NCBI RefSeq assembly: GCF_024347075.1
Contig: NZ_AP024900.1
Coordinates: 2,542,001 to 2,606,000, forward strand
DNA from: Vibrio rarus
Lineage (GTDB): Bacteria > Pseudomonadota > Gammaproteobacteria > Enterobacterales > Vibrionaceae
Direction of reading: 5' to 3'
Length of the DNA stretch: 64,000 bases
Each line of letters opens with the position of its first letter. The first letter of the stretch is position 1. Shown here one piece after another: positions 42,821 to 52,547 of the stretch. The position numbers and the translations under genes were made by a program. The notes beneath the pieces are model-generated. The model saw nothing but the letters and a program-made list of their open reading frames with translations. It did not search any database and was not told the DNA's origin.

Positions 42821-43642
42821 TTAAATGCCTGCACCATCGATAAAATGTTGTGAGCGACCATTAAAATTTTGATCCATATCTTCTGCTGGCTTATCAGATT
42901 TAGGCTTGCCCATAATCTTCGCTGGCACACCTGCAACCGTAGTATGTGGTGGCACGGCTTGTAGCACCACTGAACAAGAGCCAATCTTGGCGCCCTCGCC
43001 CACTTCGATATTACCGAGCACCTTAGCGCCCGCACCTATCATCACCCCTTCACGGATTTTAGGGTGTCGATCGCCCCCTTCTTTACCGGTACCGCCCAGT
43101 GTCACGTCTTGCAAAATAGACACGTCATTTTCTACTACAGCCGTTTCACCGATAACAATGCCTGTGGCATGGTCTAGCATGATCGCTTTGCCAATTTTTG
43201 CAGCTGGGTGAATATCTACCTGACAGGCGACAGATATTTGGTTTTGTAGGTATGTGGCAAGAGCTACACGACCTTGCTTCCATAGCCAATTGGCAATGCG
43301 ATAACCTTGTAATGCGTGATAGCCCTTTAAATACAATAACGGTATCGAGTACATTTCTACGGCAGGATCTCGATTGACTGTAGCGCAAATATCACACGCG
43401 GCAGAATCGGTAATACTCGGATCAGCGGCCAGCGCCTCTTCCACCACATCACGAACTCCCATGGCGGGCATGCTTGCGGTTTTTAGCTTATTTGCCAGTA
43501 TGTAACTTAGCGCTGCGGCAAAGCTATCGTGGTTAATGATGGTTGCGTGATAAAAACTCGCCAGCATAGGCTCTTGTTCTGCTTGCTCTCGAGCTTCTCT
43601 AACAATGCATTGCCATACTGCATTTGCTTCACACTCATCCAT
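42821..43642 (-). CDS. cysE: Serine O-acetyltransferase
   Basis: CysE acetylates serine with acetyl-CoA, the first step to cysteine, and is normally feedback-inhibited by cysteine. The 273-residue protein has the N-terminal helical SATase domain and a left-handed beta-helix of hexapeptide repeats (IHPAAKIGKAIMLDHATGIVIGETAVV onward). The catalytic His is in LDHATG, and the GTGKEGGDRHPKI loop is present. The C-terminal tail ends in I, as in cysteine-synthase-binding CysE proteins. It follows gpsA by 27 bp. Confidence 0.97.
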   Translation of the reverse strand: MDECEANAVWQCIVREAREQAEQEPMLASFYHATIINHDSFAAALSYILANKLKTASMPAMGVRDVVEEALAADPSITDSAACDICATVNRDPAVEMYSIPLLYLKGYHALQGYRIANWLWKQGRVALATYLQNQISVACQVDIHPAAKIGKAIMLDHATGIVIGETAVVENDVSILQDVTLGGTGKEGGDRHPKIREGVMIGAGAKVLGNIEVGEGAKIGSCSVVLQAVPPHTTVAGVPAKIMGKPKSDKPAEDMDQNFNGRSQHFIDGAGI

Positions 43643-43669
43643 AAATACAATCCTTTCTACTCTATGCGA

Positions 43670-44707
43670 TTATCTTTCTGCTTTTTTGTCACGAGCTAAT
43701 AAATCTTGAGCCGCTACCATGGCATCTTTGTCTTGATAAAGAACTTGATAAATTTGCTCAACGATTGGCATTTCTACCCCTTGGCGACTCGCCAACATCC
43801 ATACTTCCTTAGTATTTCTGTAGCCTTCAACCACTTGGCCTATCTCTTGTTGCGCGGTATCTACATCTTGCCCTTTACCTAGCGCGAGTCCAAAGCGGCG
43901 GTTGCGTGACTGATTATCGGTACAAGTAAGTACTAAGTCACCTAAGCCGGCCATGCCCATAAAGGTCTCTGGCTTGGCTCCCAAAGCAATACCAAGACGT
44001 GTCATTTCAGCAAGCCCACGGGTAATCAGTGCTGTACGCGCATTAGCACCAAAGCCAATACCATCTGACATTCCTGCCCCTATGGCGATCACGTTTTTCA
44101 CCGCACCGCCGAGCTGCATGCCAATAAAGTCATCATTGGCATAGACACGGAAAGATTTGCTGCAGTGGATTTTTTCTTGCAGTTGGCTGGCAAACTGGCA
44201 ATCAGAAGAGGCAACGGCAATCGCCGTAGGTAATCCCATGGCCAACTCTTTGGCAAAAGTAGGACCGGACAATACCGCCAAAGGATAGCTGTCGCCAAGT
44301 TTCTCTTGAGCCACATCTTTTAACAGGCGTCCCGTTTCAGGCTCAAGGCCTTTCGTTGCCCAGCAAATACGCGAATCCGCTTTTAAGTGAGGCTTTAATG
44401 AGTCGAGTACGATGCCAAAAACATGGCTAGGTACAACCACTAGCAGATCTCGACTGGCGGCCACCGCTTTCGCCAAATCGGCTTCTACTGTCAAAGAATC
44501 AGGAAAAGGGACATCCGGCAAGAACTCTCGATTCATACGATCGACTTGCAAGTTCTGCATATGCTCAATCTCGTGACCCCAAATGACGACTTTTGCTCCA
44601 TTACGAGCGAGAGATATCGCCAATGAAGTCCCGTAAGAACCCGCACCAATAACTGTCATTGATACGTCTTTTAGCTCACAATTTGTTGCTGCCATATTCC
44701 AATCCAT
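43670..44707 (-). CDS. gpsA: Glycerol-3-phosphate dehydrogenase [NAD(P)+]
   Basis: GpsA reduces dihydroxyacetone phosphate to glycerol-3-phosphate for phospholipid synthesis. The 345-residue protein has the nucleotide-binding motif [10 protein letters not shown] (about 21-30), the catalytic lysine region [13 protein letters not shown] and [10 protein letters not shown]. An ATG 6 codons later could also be used, since the first residues MDWNMAA are not strongly conserved. secB lies upstream with a hairpin terminator between, and cysE follows. Confidence 0.97.
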   Translation of the reverse strand: MDWNMAATNCELKDVSMTVIGAGSYGTSLAISLARNGAKVVIWGHEIEHMQNLQVDRMNREFLPDVPFPDSLTVEADLAKAVAASRDLLVVVPSHVFGIVLDSLKPHLKADSRICWATKGLEPETGRLLKDVAQEKLGDSYPLAVLSGPTFAKELAMGLPTAIAVASSDCQFASQLQEKIHCSKSFRVYANDDFIGMQLGGAVKNVIAIGAGMSDGIGFGANARTALITRGLAEMTRLGIALGAKPETFMGMAGLGDLVLTCTDNQSRNRRFGLALGKGQDVDTAQQEIGQVVEGYRNTKEVWMLASRQGVEMPIVEQIYQVLYQDKDAMVAAQDLLARDKKAER

Positions 44708-44770
44708 AATGCGTGATAAATGGTCTAGCGACCGCGCCAGTTAAGAGCAACTGGACAATTAAGATAGTAT

Positions 44771-44820
44771 AAATAAAAAATGCACAATGCATCCGTTAAT
44801 CCGGTGCAATGTGCATTTTA
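44771..44820 (-). terminator. Long hairpin terminator between secB and gpsA
   Basis: On the minus strand AAAATGCACA pairs with TGTGCATTTT, extended inward by TGCA and CCG with one mismatch and one bulge. A T-rich tail follows. It stands between secB and gpsA, which are often one operon. Confidence 0.75.
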
Positions 44821-44864
44821 ATTTCTAAATAAATTCAATCAACTATGATTGAAGCTATCTTTTA

Positions 44865-45341
44865 TTAAGCGTCAGCTGGAGATTGCTCTTCTTGCTGCTG
44901 TTGGCTTTGCAGGTAGTTCATGAACAATGCATCGAAGTTTACTGGAGCAAGGTTCAATTGTGGGAACGTACCTTTAATTACTAGGCTTGAGATAGTTTCA
45001 CGAGCGTATGGGAATAAGATGTTAGGGCAGAATGCGCCTAGGCAATGAGCAAGTTGACCTGCTTCCATTTCTTCTGCAGTGAAAATACCTGCTTGTTGCA
45101 CTTCACATAGGAAAGCCGTCTCTTCAGCATTTTTAACTGTAACAGTTAAACGAAGAACAACTTCATATACGCCTTCACCTAGTTGAGCACTTTTAGTGTC
45201 TAGGTCTAGGTTTACATCTGGTTGCCATTCTTTTTGGAACATGCTTGGTGAACTTGGTGCTTCAAAAGAAACATCTTTCAGGAAGATGCGTTGAATAGTG
45301 AAGTTCTGTTGTGGTGCTTGGGTTTCAGCTGCTTCAGACAT
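44865..45341 (-). CDS. secB: Protein-export chaperone SecB
   Basis: SecB is a tetrameric cytoplasmic chaperone that keeps preproteins unfolded and passes them to SecA. I start it at 45341, giving 158 residues ([20 protein letters not shown]); a longer upstream reading adds 13 residues not seen in the family. The conserved core [13 protein letters not shown] and [17 protein letters not shown] are present, and the C-terminal tail is Gln/Glu-rich. The rhodanese gene precedes it by 64 bp. Confidence 0.97.
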   Translation of the reverse strand: MSEAAETQAPQQNFTIQRIFLKDVSFEAPSSPSMFQKEWQPDVNLDLDTKSAQLGEGVYEVVLRLTVTVKNAEETAFLCEVQQAGIFTAEEMEAGQLAHCLGAFCPNILFPYARETISSLVIKGTFPQLNLAPVNFDALFMNYLQSQQQQEEQSPADA

Positions 45342-45405
45342 TATTTTATTCCTTAAATTACATATTTTTGTATTGAACACTCTGCATAGGTGTTCAATTC
45401 ATTAT

Positions 45406-45879
45406 TTATTCGGTTAGAGCTTTCTGTTTTTTCTTCTTGCGCGGCTCTTTTTTAGCTCGAACTAGAGGAAGATTGGCATCACTCCAAGAAGATAAACCGT
45501 GTTTCAAAACGAAAACTTGTTCAAAACCAGCTTTCGCTAACAAGTTGGCACTATCGACTGCTGTTTGACCTGTCTTACATACAACAATGATTGGGTCGCT
45601 TTTCTTGTTTTCAAGCGCTCCAAAAGTACCATTTTTAATTTCAGACGGTAAAATGTGAACCGAGTCAGTAATATGACCCTTTTTAAACTCTTCTTTAGTA
45701 CGTATATCGGCTACTACACCGTTTTCACGGTTAATCAAAGACGTCACACCCTGGGTATCTACTTCTTTATACTGTGCAGTGGAAGACTTAATAATGTTCA
45801 TCACAAGGGCGACAACAATACCAACCCAAACTACAGCCAGAATCATGTTCTGGTGAAGGAAATCTAAAATTTCTTGCAT
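45406..45879 (-). CDS. Membrane-anchored rhodanese-domain protein, YibN-like
   Basis: A 157-residue protein with one N-terminal membrane helix (about 11-28) and a rhodanese domain (about 45-135). The active-site loop VVCKTGQTA keeps the catalytic cysteine that would carry a persulfide. The C-terminus is very basic (KKEPRKKKKQKALTE). Position just upstream of secB matches E. coli yibN. The sulfur substrate and partner are unknown; YibN has been linked to membrane-protein insertion. Confidence 0.88.
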   Translation of the reverse strand: MQEILDFLHQNMILAVVWVGIVVALVMNIIKSSTAQYKEVDTQGVTSLINRENGVVADIRTKEEFKKGHITDSVHILPSEIKNGTFGALENKKSDPIIVVCKTGQTAVDSANLLAKAGFEQVFVLKHGLSSWSDANLPLVRAKKEPRKKKKQKALTE

Positions 45880-46233
45880 CGTCGGATACTCTTTTTAATT
45901 CATAAGCGGTAATTTTAACGCGCAGTATACCATTACAAACGTAGGATGCGAGATAGAGCCTACCCTGTTCACTTTTTAAAAAAGAAACCTAGATCACGAT
46001 TACACGACTATTCACGCAAAAATTTCAATATTTAAACTCGAGCGCAACCTAATAGATCGTAAATACACACTTTTTTTGAAAGTCAGTTACTCCTACTGTC
46101 TAAAATTTCATCGCATTGTGCTTTGCAAAGCCATAATAGAAAAATTAATTTGATCTTAAACGACTGCAATTGGGGTATTCTGTAGTAAAATTACGCTAAT
46201 TAAAGCTATTGAAACTTAAAACGAGGCCAAACT
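45880..46233. other. Intergenic region between the rhodanese gene and gpmI
   Basis: These 354 bases hold divergent promoters for secB-side and gpmI transcription. I see AT-rich DNA and a CTTTGCAAAG palindrome, but no gene and no site I can name with confidence. Confidence 0.5.
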
Positions 46234-47772
46234 ATGTCAGCTAAGAAGCCTATGGCTCTAGTGATCCTTGACGGTTACGGATACCGCGAAGATAAACAAG
46301 ATAACGCTATCGCAAATGCAAAAACTCCCATTTTAGATGGTTTAATTGCCAATCAACCAAGTACTTTAATCTCAGCTTCTGGCTTAGATGTTGGTCTACC
46401 TGACGGTCAAATGGGTAACTCTGAAGTAGGTCACACCAATATCGGTGCTGGACGTGTGGTATATCAAGATCTGACTCGTATCACTAAGTCTATTGCTGAT
46501 AACGAATTCCAAAGCAATGCCACTCTTGTTGACGCTATGGATAAAGCGATCAAGTCAGGCAATGCCGTACACATTATGGGACTTATGTCTCCAGGTGGCG
46601 TTCATAGCCATGAAGATCACATCTATGCTGCTATCGAAATGGCGGCTGAACGTGGTGCAGAAAAAATCTACCTACACTGCTTCCTCGACGGACGTGATAC
46701 CCCACCTCGCTCAGCAGAGAACTCTCTACAGCGTTTCCAAGAGTTGTTCGCGAAGCTAGGCAAAGGCCGTATCGCTTCTCTTGTTGGTCGCTACTACGCT
46801 ATGGACCGTGATAATAACTGGGATCGCGTACAACAAGCTTATGACCTTCTCACTGAAGCAAAATCTGAATTCACATTTGATGATGCGGTTGCTGGCCTTG
46901 AAGCGGCTTATGCTCGTGACGAAAACGATGAGTTCGTTAAACCAACGGAAATCAAAACGGAATCAGAAGCGTCTGCCGCTATCGTTGATGGCGATGCCGT
47001 TATCTTTATGAACTACCGTGCTGACCGTGCACGTGAAATCACTCGTTGTTTCGTAACAGAATTTGCAGGTTTCGAGCGCAACGTATTCCCTGCCGTTGAT
47101 TTTGTTATGCTAACTCAATACGCAGCTGACATCCCTCTACTATGTGCATTCCCACCAGCTTCGCTAGAAAACACCTACGGTGAATGGCTATCGAAAGCGG
47201 GTAAAACTCAGCTTCGTATTTCTGAAACTGAAAAATACGCTCACGTGACTTTCTTCTTCAATGGTGGCATTGAAAGCGAATTTGCTGGCGAAGAACGTCA
47301 ACTTGTTGCTTCACCAAAAGTGGCTACTTACGATCTACAACCAGAAATGAGCGCTCCTGAGCTAACTGATAAATTGGTTGCTGCTATCAAATCTGGTAAA
47401 TATGACGCTATCGTTTGTAACTACCCTAACTGTGACATGGTTGGTCACACAGGCGTTTACGATGCAGCAGTGAAAGCAAGTGAAGCACTAGACGCATGCC
47501 TAGGGCGCGTAGTTGAAGCCATTAAAGAAGTGGACGGTCAAATGCTGATCACCGCAGACCACGGTAATGCTGAAATGATGGTGAACCCTGAAACGGGTGG
47601 TATCCACACGGCGCATACTAACCTGCCAGTTCCTTTAATCTACGTTGGTAACAAAGACCTAGAGTTTAAAGACAATGGTAAGCTATCTGATCTTGCACCA
47701 ACTATGCTTAATTTGGTAGATATGGACATCCCAGCTGAGATGTCTGGTCAGGTTCTTGTAAATCTGAAATAA
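46234..47772 (+). CDS. gpmI: 2,3-bisphosphoglycerate-independent phosphoglycerate mutase
   Basis: GpmI interconverts 3- and 2-phosphoglycerate using two metal ions and a phosphoserine intermediate. The 512-residue protein belongs to the alkaline-phosphatase superfamily: [10 protein letters not shown] starts the metal site, [14 protein letters not shown] carries the catalytic Ser (about 64), and [10 protein letters not shown] gives the C-terminal metal ligands. Length is normal. envC follows, as in E. coli, with a hairpin in the 66-bp gap. Confidence 0.97.
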   Translation: MSAKKPMALVILDGYGYREDKQDNAIANAKTPILDGLIANQPSTLISASGLDVGLPDGQMGNSEVGHTNIGAGRVVYQDLTRITKSIADNEFQSNATLVDAMDKAIKSGNAVHIMGLMSPGGVHSHEDHIYAAIEMAAERGAEKIYLHCFLDGRDTPPRSAENSLQRFQELFAKLGKGRIASLVGRYYAMDRDNNWDRVQQAYDLLTEAKSEFTFDDAVAGLEAAYARDENDEFVKPTEIKTESEASAAIVDGDAVIFMNYRADRAREITRCFVTEFAGFERNVFPAVDFVMLTQYAADIPLLCAFPPASLENTYGEWLSKAGKTQLRISETEKYAHVTFFFNGGIESEFAGEERQLVASPKVATYDLQPEMSAPELTDKLVAAIKSGKYDAIVCNYPNCDMVGHTGVYDAAVKASEALDACLGRVVEAIKEVDGQMLITADHGNAEMMVNPETGGIHTAHTNLPVPLIYVGNKDLEFKDNGKLSDLAPTMLNLVDMDIPAEMSGQVLVNLK

Positions 47773-47785
47773 TCATTGCCTATTA

Positions 47786-47817
47786 TTCTTTGTCACAGTG
47801 TATGCTGTGGCAAAGAA
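47786..47817. repeat. 13-bp hairpin between gpmI and envC
   Basis: TTCTTTGTCACAG and CTGTGGCAAAGAA pair over 13 bp (one G-U) around TGTATG. No T-run follows on either strand, so it is not a standard terminator; it may protect or process the gpmI-envC mRNA. Confidence 0.6.
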
Positions 47818-47838
47818 AGCCAAGATTAAAGATTTAGG

Positions 47839-49002
47839 ATGAATCTCATTCCTCATAAGCCAACATTATTCAAAAAATCAAACGTCAGTGCCATTTGTGC
47901 TGGCGTTTTGTTATGCCTATCGTCTGCGATTTTTACCTCAACACCCGCTTCAGCCAATACGGAAGAATTAAAAGGGGTGAAGGGAGAGATTACTCGTCAG
48001 CAAAAAAACTTATCTCATCAGCAAAAAGAGCTCGATAAGCTACAAAAGCAACTTAAAAGTGACGAGCTTGCTATTGCCAATACCAGCAAAAGTCTTGCTC
48101 AAACTCGCACTTCACTCAAACGCTCGAAAGCAAACCTTAAAGCGTACGATGAACAGCACCGAGAGTTAATGGCAAAAACACAATCACAAGCGGAAGCGTT
48201 GCAGAAGCTAGTGAAGTCCTATTACATGATGCAGACTAACGCCAAAATTGAAAGTTTTCTTAGTCATGAAAGTACTCAAGAAAAAGACCGTATCAGCCAA
48301 TACTACCAACACCTCGCCAAGCAACGTGCTGCGATTATTAGTGAACTGCAACAAAGCAATATTCAATTAGAGAAAAAGAATCAACAGTTAGTGGCTGAAC
48401 AGCAACAGATTGAGTCGCTACTCGATCAGCAAACCCAACAACTAACAAAAAGACGCAGTAGCCAAGCCAACCGAAAAACAACCGTGGCGAAAATTAAAAA
48501 AGGCATTGCCGGTGATAGCGCTTACCTCAATGAGTTAAAACGCAACGAATCTAGACTAAAAGCTGAAATCGCTAAAGCAGCGAAGCGTAATTCGGTTCCT
48601 ATGGACGGACTAGCCAAACATAAAGGTAAACTGCCTTGGCCGGTTAAAGGACGTATTCTGCATTACTATGGCACAAAACAAAGTGGCCAAATGAATTGGA
48701 AAGGCTTGGTAATTAACGCCAAGTATGAACAACCTGTTAAAGCTGTTTATCCTGGTACCGTGGTCTTTGCTGACTATCTACGTGGGTATGGGTTAGTTCT
48801 ATTGTTAGATCATGGTAAAGGTGACATGACCCTTTACGGCTACAACCAAGTACTGACTAAAAAAGAAGGGGATAAAGTCACCGCAGGGGAAACCATTGCT
48901 CTGGCAGGTGATACCGGTGGTCAGTCTCGACCTTCGGTTTATTTTGAACTGCGCCGTAACAGTCGAACGCAAAATCCTCGCTCTTGGCTTACCCGCCACT
49001 AA
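47839..49002 (+). CDS. envC: Murein hydrolase activator EnvC
   Basis: EnvC is recruited by FtsEX to the division site and activates periplasmic amidases such as AmiB. The 387-residue protein has a signal sequence (hydrophobic about 16-33, cut near ASA-NTEE), a long Gln/Lys-rich coiled coil (about 45-255) and a C-terminal LytM/M23 domain (about 270-385). The metal-binding histidines are missing in this domain, as expected for an activator rather than an enzyme. It is convergent with zapB. Confidence 0.95.
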   Translation: MNLIPHKPTLFKKSNVSAICAGVLLCLSSAIFTSTPASANTEELKGVKGEITRQQKNLSHQQKELDKLQKQLKSDELAIANTSKSLAQTRTSLKRSKANLKAYDEQHRELMAKTQSQAEALQKLVKSYYMMQTNAKIESFLSHESTQEKDRISQYYQHLAKQRAAIISELQQSNIQLEKKNQQLVAEQQQIESLLDQQTQQLTKRRSSQANRKTTVAKIKKGIAGDSAYLNELKRNESRLKAEIAKAAKRNSVPMDGLAKHKGKLPWPVKGRILHYYGTKQSGQMNWKGLVINAKYEQPVKAVYPGTVVFADYLRGYGLVLLLDHGKGDMTLYGYNQVLTKKEGDKVTAGETIALAGDTGGQSRPSVYFELRRNSRTQNPRSWLTRH

Positions 49003-49043
49003 AGACAGAAACGCCAGCTATTAAGCTGGCGTTTCTGTCTTTA
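49000..49043. terminator. 20-bp perfect inverted repeat between envC and zapB
   Basis: TAAAGACAGAAACGCCAGCT and its exact complement flank an ATTA loop. The first three bases are the envC stop codon, and the zapB stop lies 20 bases past the other end. It lacks a long T-run but is a very stable structure for both convergent transcripts. Confidence 0.75.
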
Positions 49044-49062
49044 GCAATTAAGCAAGTAGTGA

Positions 49063-49305
49063 TTATTCTACTTCTTCCATCTTGCCTAGCATGTTGCGAA
49101 TGCGTTCTTGCCACGCATCGTGCTCAGCTTGAACTTGATGTGCACGTTGTTCTGTTTCTACTTTCTCATTACGCAACTGTTCTGCTTCATTAACGAGTTG
49201 TTGCTTTTGCTCTTTCAGTTCTTCAACTTCCATTTGCAACAAAGTAATTGTATCAACCGCTGTTTGCACTTTGGCTTCTAGTTTTTCTAATACTTCTAAA
49301 GACAT
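49063..49305 (-). CDS. zapB: Cell division protein ZapB
   Basis: ZapB is a small coiled-coil protein that forms a layer at the Z ring through ZapA and links it to the chromosome terminus via MatP. The 80-residue protein is almost wholly coiled coil ([19 protein letters not shown] and heptads onward) and has the family's N-terminus [10 protein letters not shown]. It is divergent from glpX, the standard zapB-glpX neighbourhood. Confidence 0.93.
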   Translation of the reverse strand: MSLEVLEKLEAKVQTAVDTITLLQMEVEELKEQKQQLVNEAEQLRNEKVETEQRAHQVQAEHDAWQERIRNMLGKMEEVE

Positions 49306-49600
49306 CTTGGCCTACCTAATTCGTTATCTATAGTTAAAGACTACTTACCCATTCTACCCACAGCCATGTATATAAACACACCTAAAAATTTAATTCTGGT
49401 TTAAGTGAACAAAAATACTACGATTTTAATCAAATCCTGACAATGAAAAACGGATAGTTGTAATAAATGCCGCAGAAACAGAAAAAGGCATCCCATTCCT
49501 CCCCCTATTGAGGCTTAAAGTTGCACAATTTACGCAAACCTTCAGCGAAAGATATGCTAAAATCTCGGCTATTTTTTGAACCCTTTTGATTGGAGTCGAT

Positions 49601-50608
49601 ATGAAACGCGATTTAGCAATAGCCTTTTCTCGTGTAACTGAAGGTGCAGCCCTAGCCGGTTATAAATGGCTTGGCCGTGGAGACAAAAATGCGGCTGATG
49701 GCGCCGCAGTTGAAGTAATGCGCACCTTGCTCAATAAAACAGAAATCAGCGGTGAAATTGTTATTGGTGAAGGTGAGATCGACGATGCACCTATGTTGTA
49801 CATTGGTGAGCATGTTGGTGTTGGCGGTGATGCTGTAGATATCGCCGTTGATCCTATCGAAGGCACACGCATGACAGCCATGGGCCAATCTAACGCCTTA
49901 GCGGTATTGGCGGCTGGCGAAAAAGGCAGCTTCCTTAAAGCGCCGGATATGTACATGGAAAAACTAGTGGTAGGCCCTGGAGCTAAAGGGGTTATCGACT
50001 TAGCGAAGCCACTGACTGAAAACTTAGTCAACGTAGCAAAAGCTCTAGGTAAATCACTGCATGAACTAACGGTAATCACACTGGCTAAACCTCGTCATGA
50101 CAAAATGATTAAAGACATGCAAGCCATGGGCGTACGTGTGTTTGCTGTGCCTGATGGTGATGTTGCAGCATCAATTTTAACCTGTATGCCAGATAGCGAA
50201 GTAGACATGATGTACTGCATTGGTGGCGCACCAGAAGGTGTTGTGTCTGCAGCGGTTATTCGTGCCTTAGACGGTGACATGCATGGTCGCCTACTTCCTC
50301 GTCATGAAGTGAAAGGGGATACAGAAGAAAATCGCATCTATGGCAACGAAGAACTCAAACGTTGTGCTGAGATGGGTGTAGAAGCCAATGTGCTGTTAAC
50401 CATGTCAGATATGGCTCGCAGTGATAACGTAGTCTTTGCCGCAACCGGTATTACTAAAGGTGATTTACTAGAAGGTATTACTCGTAAAGGCAATATTGCT
50501 ACCACTGAAACATTACTGATTCGCGGTCGCTGTCGTACTATTCGTCGCATCAAGTCTATTCATTACCTTGAGCGTAAAGATGACGAAATTAAAGAGCACA
50601 TCCTTTAA
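49601..50608 (+). CDS. glpX: Class II fructose-1,6-bisphosphatase GlpX
   Basis: GlpX dephosphorylates fructose-1,6-bisphosphate in gluconeogenesis. From the ATG at 49601 (GGAG 6-7 bases upstream) it has 335 residues starting MKRDLAIAFSRVTEGAA; a reading from 49586 is less likely. Metal and substrate motifs GEGEIDDAPML (about 57-67) and DPIEGTR (about 85-91) are clear. In this window it neighbours zapB, tpiA and pfkA. In E. coli glpX follows glpFK; those genes are absent here. Confidence 0.97.
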   Translation: MKRDLAIAFSRVTEGAALAGYKWLGRGDKNAADGAAVEVMRTLLNKTEISGEIVIGEGEIDDAPMLYIGEHVGVGGDAVDIAVDPIEGTRMTAMGQSNALAVLAAGEKGSFLKAPDMYMEKLVVGPGAKGVIDLAKPLTENLVNVAKALGKSLHELTVITLAKPRHDKMIKDMQAMGVRVFAVPDGDVAASILTCMPDSEVDMMYCIGGAPEGVVSAAVIRALDGDMHGRLLPRHEVKGDTEENRIYGNEELKRCAEMGVEANVLLTMSDMARSDNVVFAATGITKGDLLEGITRKGNIATTETLLIRGRCRTIRRIKSIHYLERKDDEIKEHIL

Positions 50609-50617
50609 TTTCCCCGC

Positions 50618-50646
50618 AAAAACGCAGCGTTCTCGCTGCGTTTTTT
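50618..50646. terminator. Bidirectional terminator after glpX
   Basis: A 12-bp stem (AAAAACGCAGCG / CGCTGCGTTTTT, loop TTCT) with T-run serves glpX and the convergent DUF805 gene, whose stop codon overlaps the T-run. Confidence 0.92.
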
Positions 50647-51067
50647 AATTTTTAAACGCTTCGCCATAGCTATTATCACCTTGGCTGCCCTTCAAAAAAC
50701 CACACTCCACTAAAATCCATAAACCGCACGCAAGCGCAATCAATGAAAACAGACGCGACAAGCCTTCAGCTGTTTCAGCTTGAGCTGAGACGGGGAGCAG
50801 AAGTCGTCCCACAATCAGCGGAATATTAAGCAATAAAAACCGATTCGACTTATTACGATCATGCCAACGTTTTGCCGTTACGGCTAAATCAGGGTAGAGC
50901 AGGATCAAAGACATGCACGGCACGGCGTATAACGCCACAGTCGGTGACATTTGTGCCAGCGCAGATCCTAACATCGACAGGAATAGGTAATAGCTGATGT
51001 TCCACAACCAAAACTGCTTTCTTCCTATACGCCCATCAAAGGAAAGTAATAGCCATTTAAGGTCCAT
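50645..51067 (-). CDS. DUF805 membrane protein
   Basis: A 140-residue inner-membrane protein with about four helices and the DUF805 pattern: FDGRIGRKQFWLWNI at the N-terminus (about 10-24) and AVTAKRWHDRNKSN in the middle (about 62-75). DUF805 proteins have no assigned function. It begins 10 bp after the CHMI-family gene and probably shares its transcript. Confidence 0.88.
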   Translation of the reverse strand: MDLKWLLLSFDGRIGRKQFWLWNISYYLFLSMLGSALAQMSPTVALYAVPCMSLILLYPDLAVTAKRWHDRNKSNRFLLLNIPLIVGRLLLPVSAQAETAEGLSRLFSLIALACGLWILVECGFLKGSQGDNSYGEAFKN

Positions 51068-51077
51068 ATTTCGCTTC

Positions 51078-51428
51078 CTATATATTGGTCTGCTTACAAA
51101 AACAGTCCATATCCATATCTCTTATATTGACGGTTAAACTCCCCACCCAAGCGGCTTGTTCAATTAGTAATTGAAAAATACGTTGAGAGAGCAACCTCTT
51201 CTGCTCCGCCGTTCTTCCACCGAGCATTTCCACTGTAATATGAATAAAATCATGCTGATCTTCTGAATCACCAATAAGCCACGAATGACAACGTAAAGCC
51301 CGAGATTTGATCGAGTTTAATTCAAATAGATCACTTTCGATCATGGCTTGGTGGGTATCTTGTAACAACCCATGAATATTCAGTCGACTCTCTAAAGAAT
51401 CCGTATATTCCATTACTAAATTCGGCAT
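51078..51428 (-). CDS. 5-carboxymethyl-2-hydroxymuconate isomerase family protein
   Basis: A 116-residue protein of the CHMI branch of the tautomerase superfamily. Its N-terminus MPNLVMEYTDSLE gives an N-terminal proline after Met removal, the catalytic base of this superfamily. In E. coli C the homologue HpaF works in homoprotocatechuate breakdown; no other hpa gene is visible here, so the real substrate is uncertain. It is followed closely by the DUF805 gene. Confidence 0.82.
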   Translation of the reverse strand: MPNLVMEYTDSLESRLNIHGLLQDTHQAMIESDLFELNSIKSRALRCHSWLIGDSEDQHDFIHITVEMLGGRTAEQKRLLSQRIFQLLIEQAAWVGSLTVNIRDMDMDCFCKQTNI

Positions 51429-51646
51429 TGTTGGTTCTCCTATAGCTCTAAACCATACACCAAGCTCACCACTTTTTACGGCTATGACGCTGTTTTTGCT
51501 GATGGGATCACCCTTGTCTCATTTATCAAATGAGACAAATGTAGCAGCCACAATACAACAAATGATAGTGATTGAGATTTCACTGTTTTTATCTGTTATA
51601 TTCTCTGCAACGTATATCTTTTACTAATTTAGAAGGGAGTATTTTT

Positions 51647-52420
51647 ATGCGTCATCCTGTAGTTATGGGTAACTGGAAGCTAAACGGCTCCAAAAAAATG
51701 GTTATCGACTTATTAACTGGCCTAAATAAAGAGCTAGAAGGCGTAACCGGCGTTGATGTGGCAGTCGCGCCACCAGCACTTTACATCGATCTTACTGAAC
51801 GCACGTTAACCGATGTTGGCAGCGCAATCATAGTGGGCGCTCAAAACACCGACGTGAACAACCAAGGGGCTTTTACTGGTGACATGTCTCCAGCAATGCT
51901 AAAAGAGTTTGGGGCAACTCACATTATCATTGGTCATTCTGAGCGTCGTGAGTATCACCAAGAATCAGACGAATTTGTTGCTAAAAAATTCGCATTTCTA
52001 AAAGAAAACGACTTAACACCTGTACTGTGTATTGGTGAGTCTGAAGCGCAAAATGAAGCGGGCGAAACCGAAGCAGTATGTGCACGTCAAATTGACGCTG
52101 TCATCAACCTGCTTGGAGCTGAAGCTCTAAATGGTGCGATTATCGCCTACGAACCTATCTGGGCTATCGGTACAGGTAAAGCAGCAACAGCTGACGATGC
52201 ACAACGTACCCACGCATTTATCCGTGCGCACATTGCAGAGAAAAACCAAGAAGTCGCCAACAATATTGTGATTCAATACGGTGGCTCTGTTAAGCCTGAA
52301 AATGCAGCCGCATACTTTGCTCAACCAGACATCGATGGTGCTCTCGTTGGCGGTGCCGCTCTTGATGCGAAAAGCTTTGCCGCTATCGCTAAAGCCGCTG
52401 CTGAAGCGAAAAAAGCGTAA
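51647..52420 (+). CDS. tpiA: Triosephosphate isomerase
   Basis: TpiA interconverts dihydroxyacetone phosphate and glyceraldehyde-3-phosphate. From the ATG at 51647 (AGAAGGGAG about 8 bases upstream) it has 257 residues starting [14 protein letters not shown]; a reading 25 codons longer lacks family support. Lys in NWKLNG, His in IIGHSERR and Glu in AYEPIWAIG are the catalytic residues. It is convergent with pfkA. Confidence 0.98.
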   Translation: MRHPVVMGNWKLNGSKKMVIDLLTGLNKELEGVTGVDVAVAPPALYIDLTERTLTDVGSAIIVGAQNTDVNNQGAFTGDMSPAMLKEFGATHIIIGHSERREYHQESDEFVAKKFAFLKENDLTPVLCIGESEAQNEAGETEAVCARQIDAVINLLGAEALNGAIIAYEPIWAIGTGKAATADDAQRTHAFIRAHIAEKNQEVANNIVIQYGGSVKPENAAAYFAQPDIDGALVGGAALDAKSFAAIAKAAAEAKKA

Positions 52421-52443
52421 CAAATTACGCATTTCAGTTTACT

Positions 52444-52469
52444 AAAGTCAGCTCTAAGCTGGCTTTTTT
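52444..52469 (+). terminator. Terminator after tpiA
   Basis: A 10-bp stem (AAAGTCAGCT / AGCTGGCTTT, one G-U) with a T-run, about 25 bases after the stop. Confidence 0.88.
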
Positions 52470-52493
52470 GTTTTTATGACACTCTATAAAAAC

Positions 52494-52523
52494 AAAAAAC
52501 CGCAAACATTAGTCTGCGGTTTT
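52494..52523 (-). terminator. Terminator after pfkA
   Basis: A stem AAAACCGCA / TGCGGTTTT around a 10-base loop with a T-run on the minus strand, about 25 bases after the pfkA stop. Confidence 0.87.
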
Positions 52524-52547
52524 CATTATTCGTATCTCTAGACGGGT

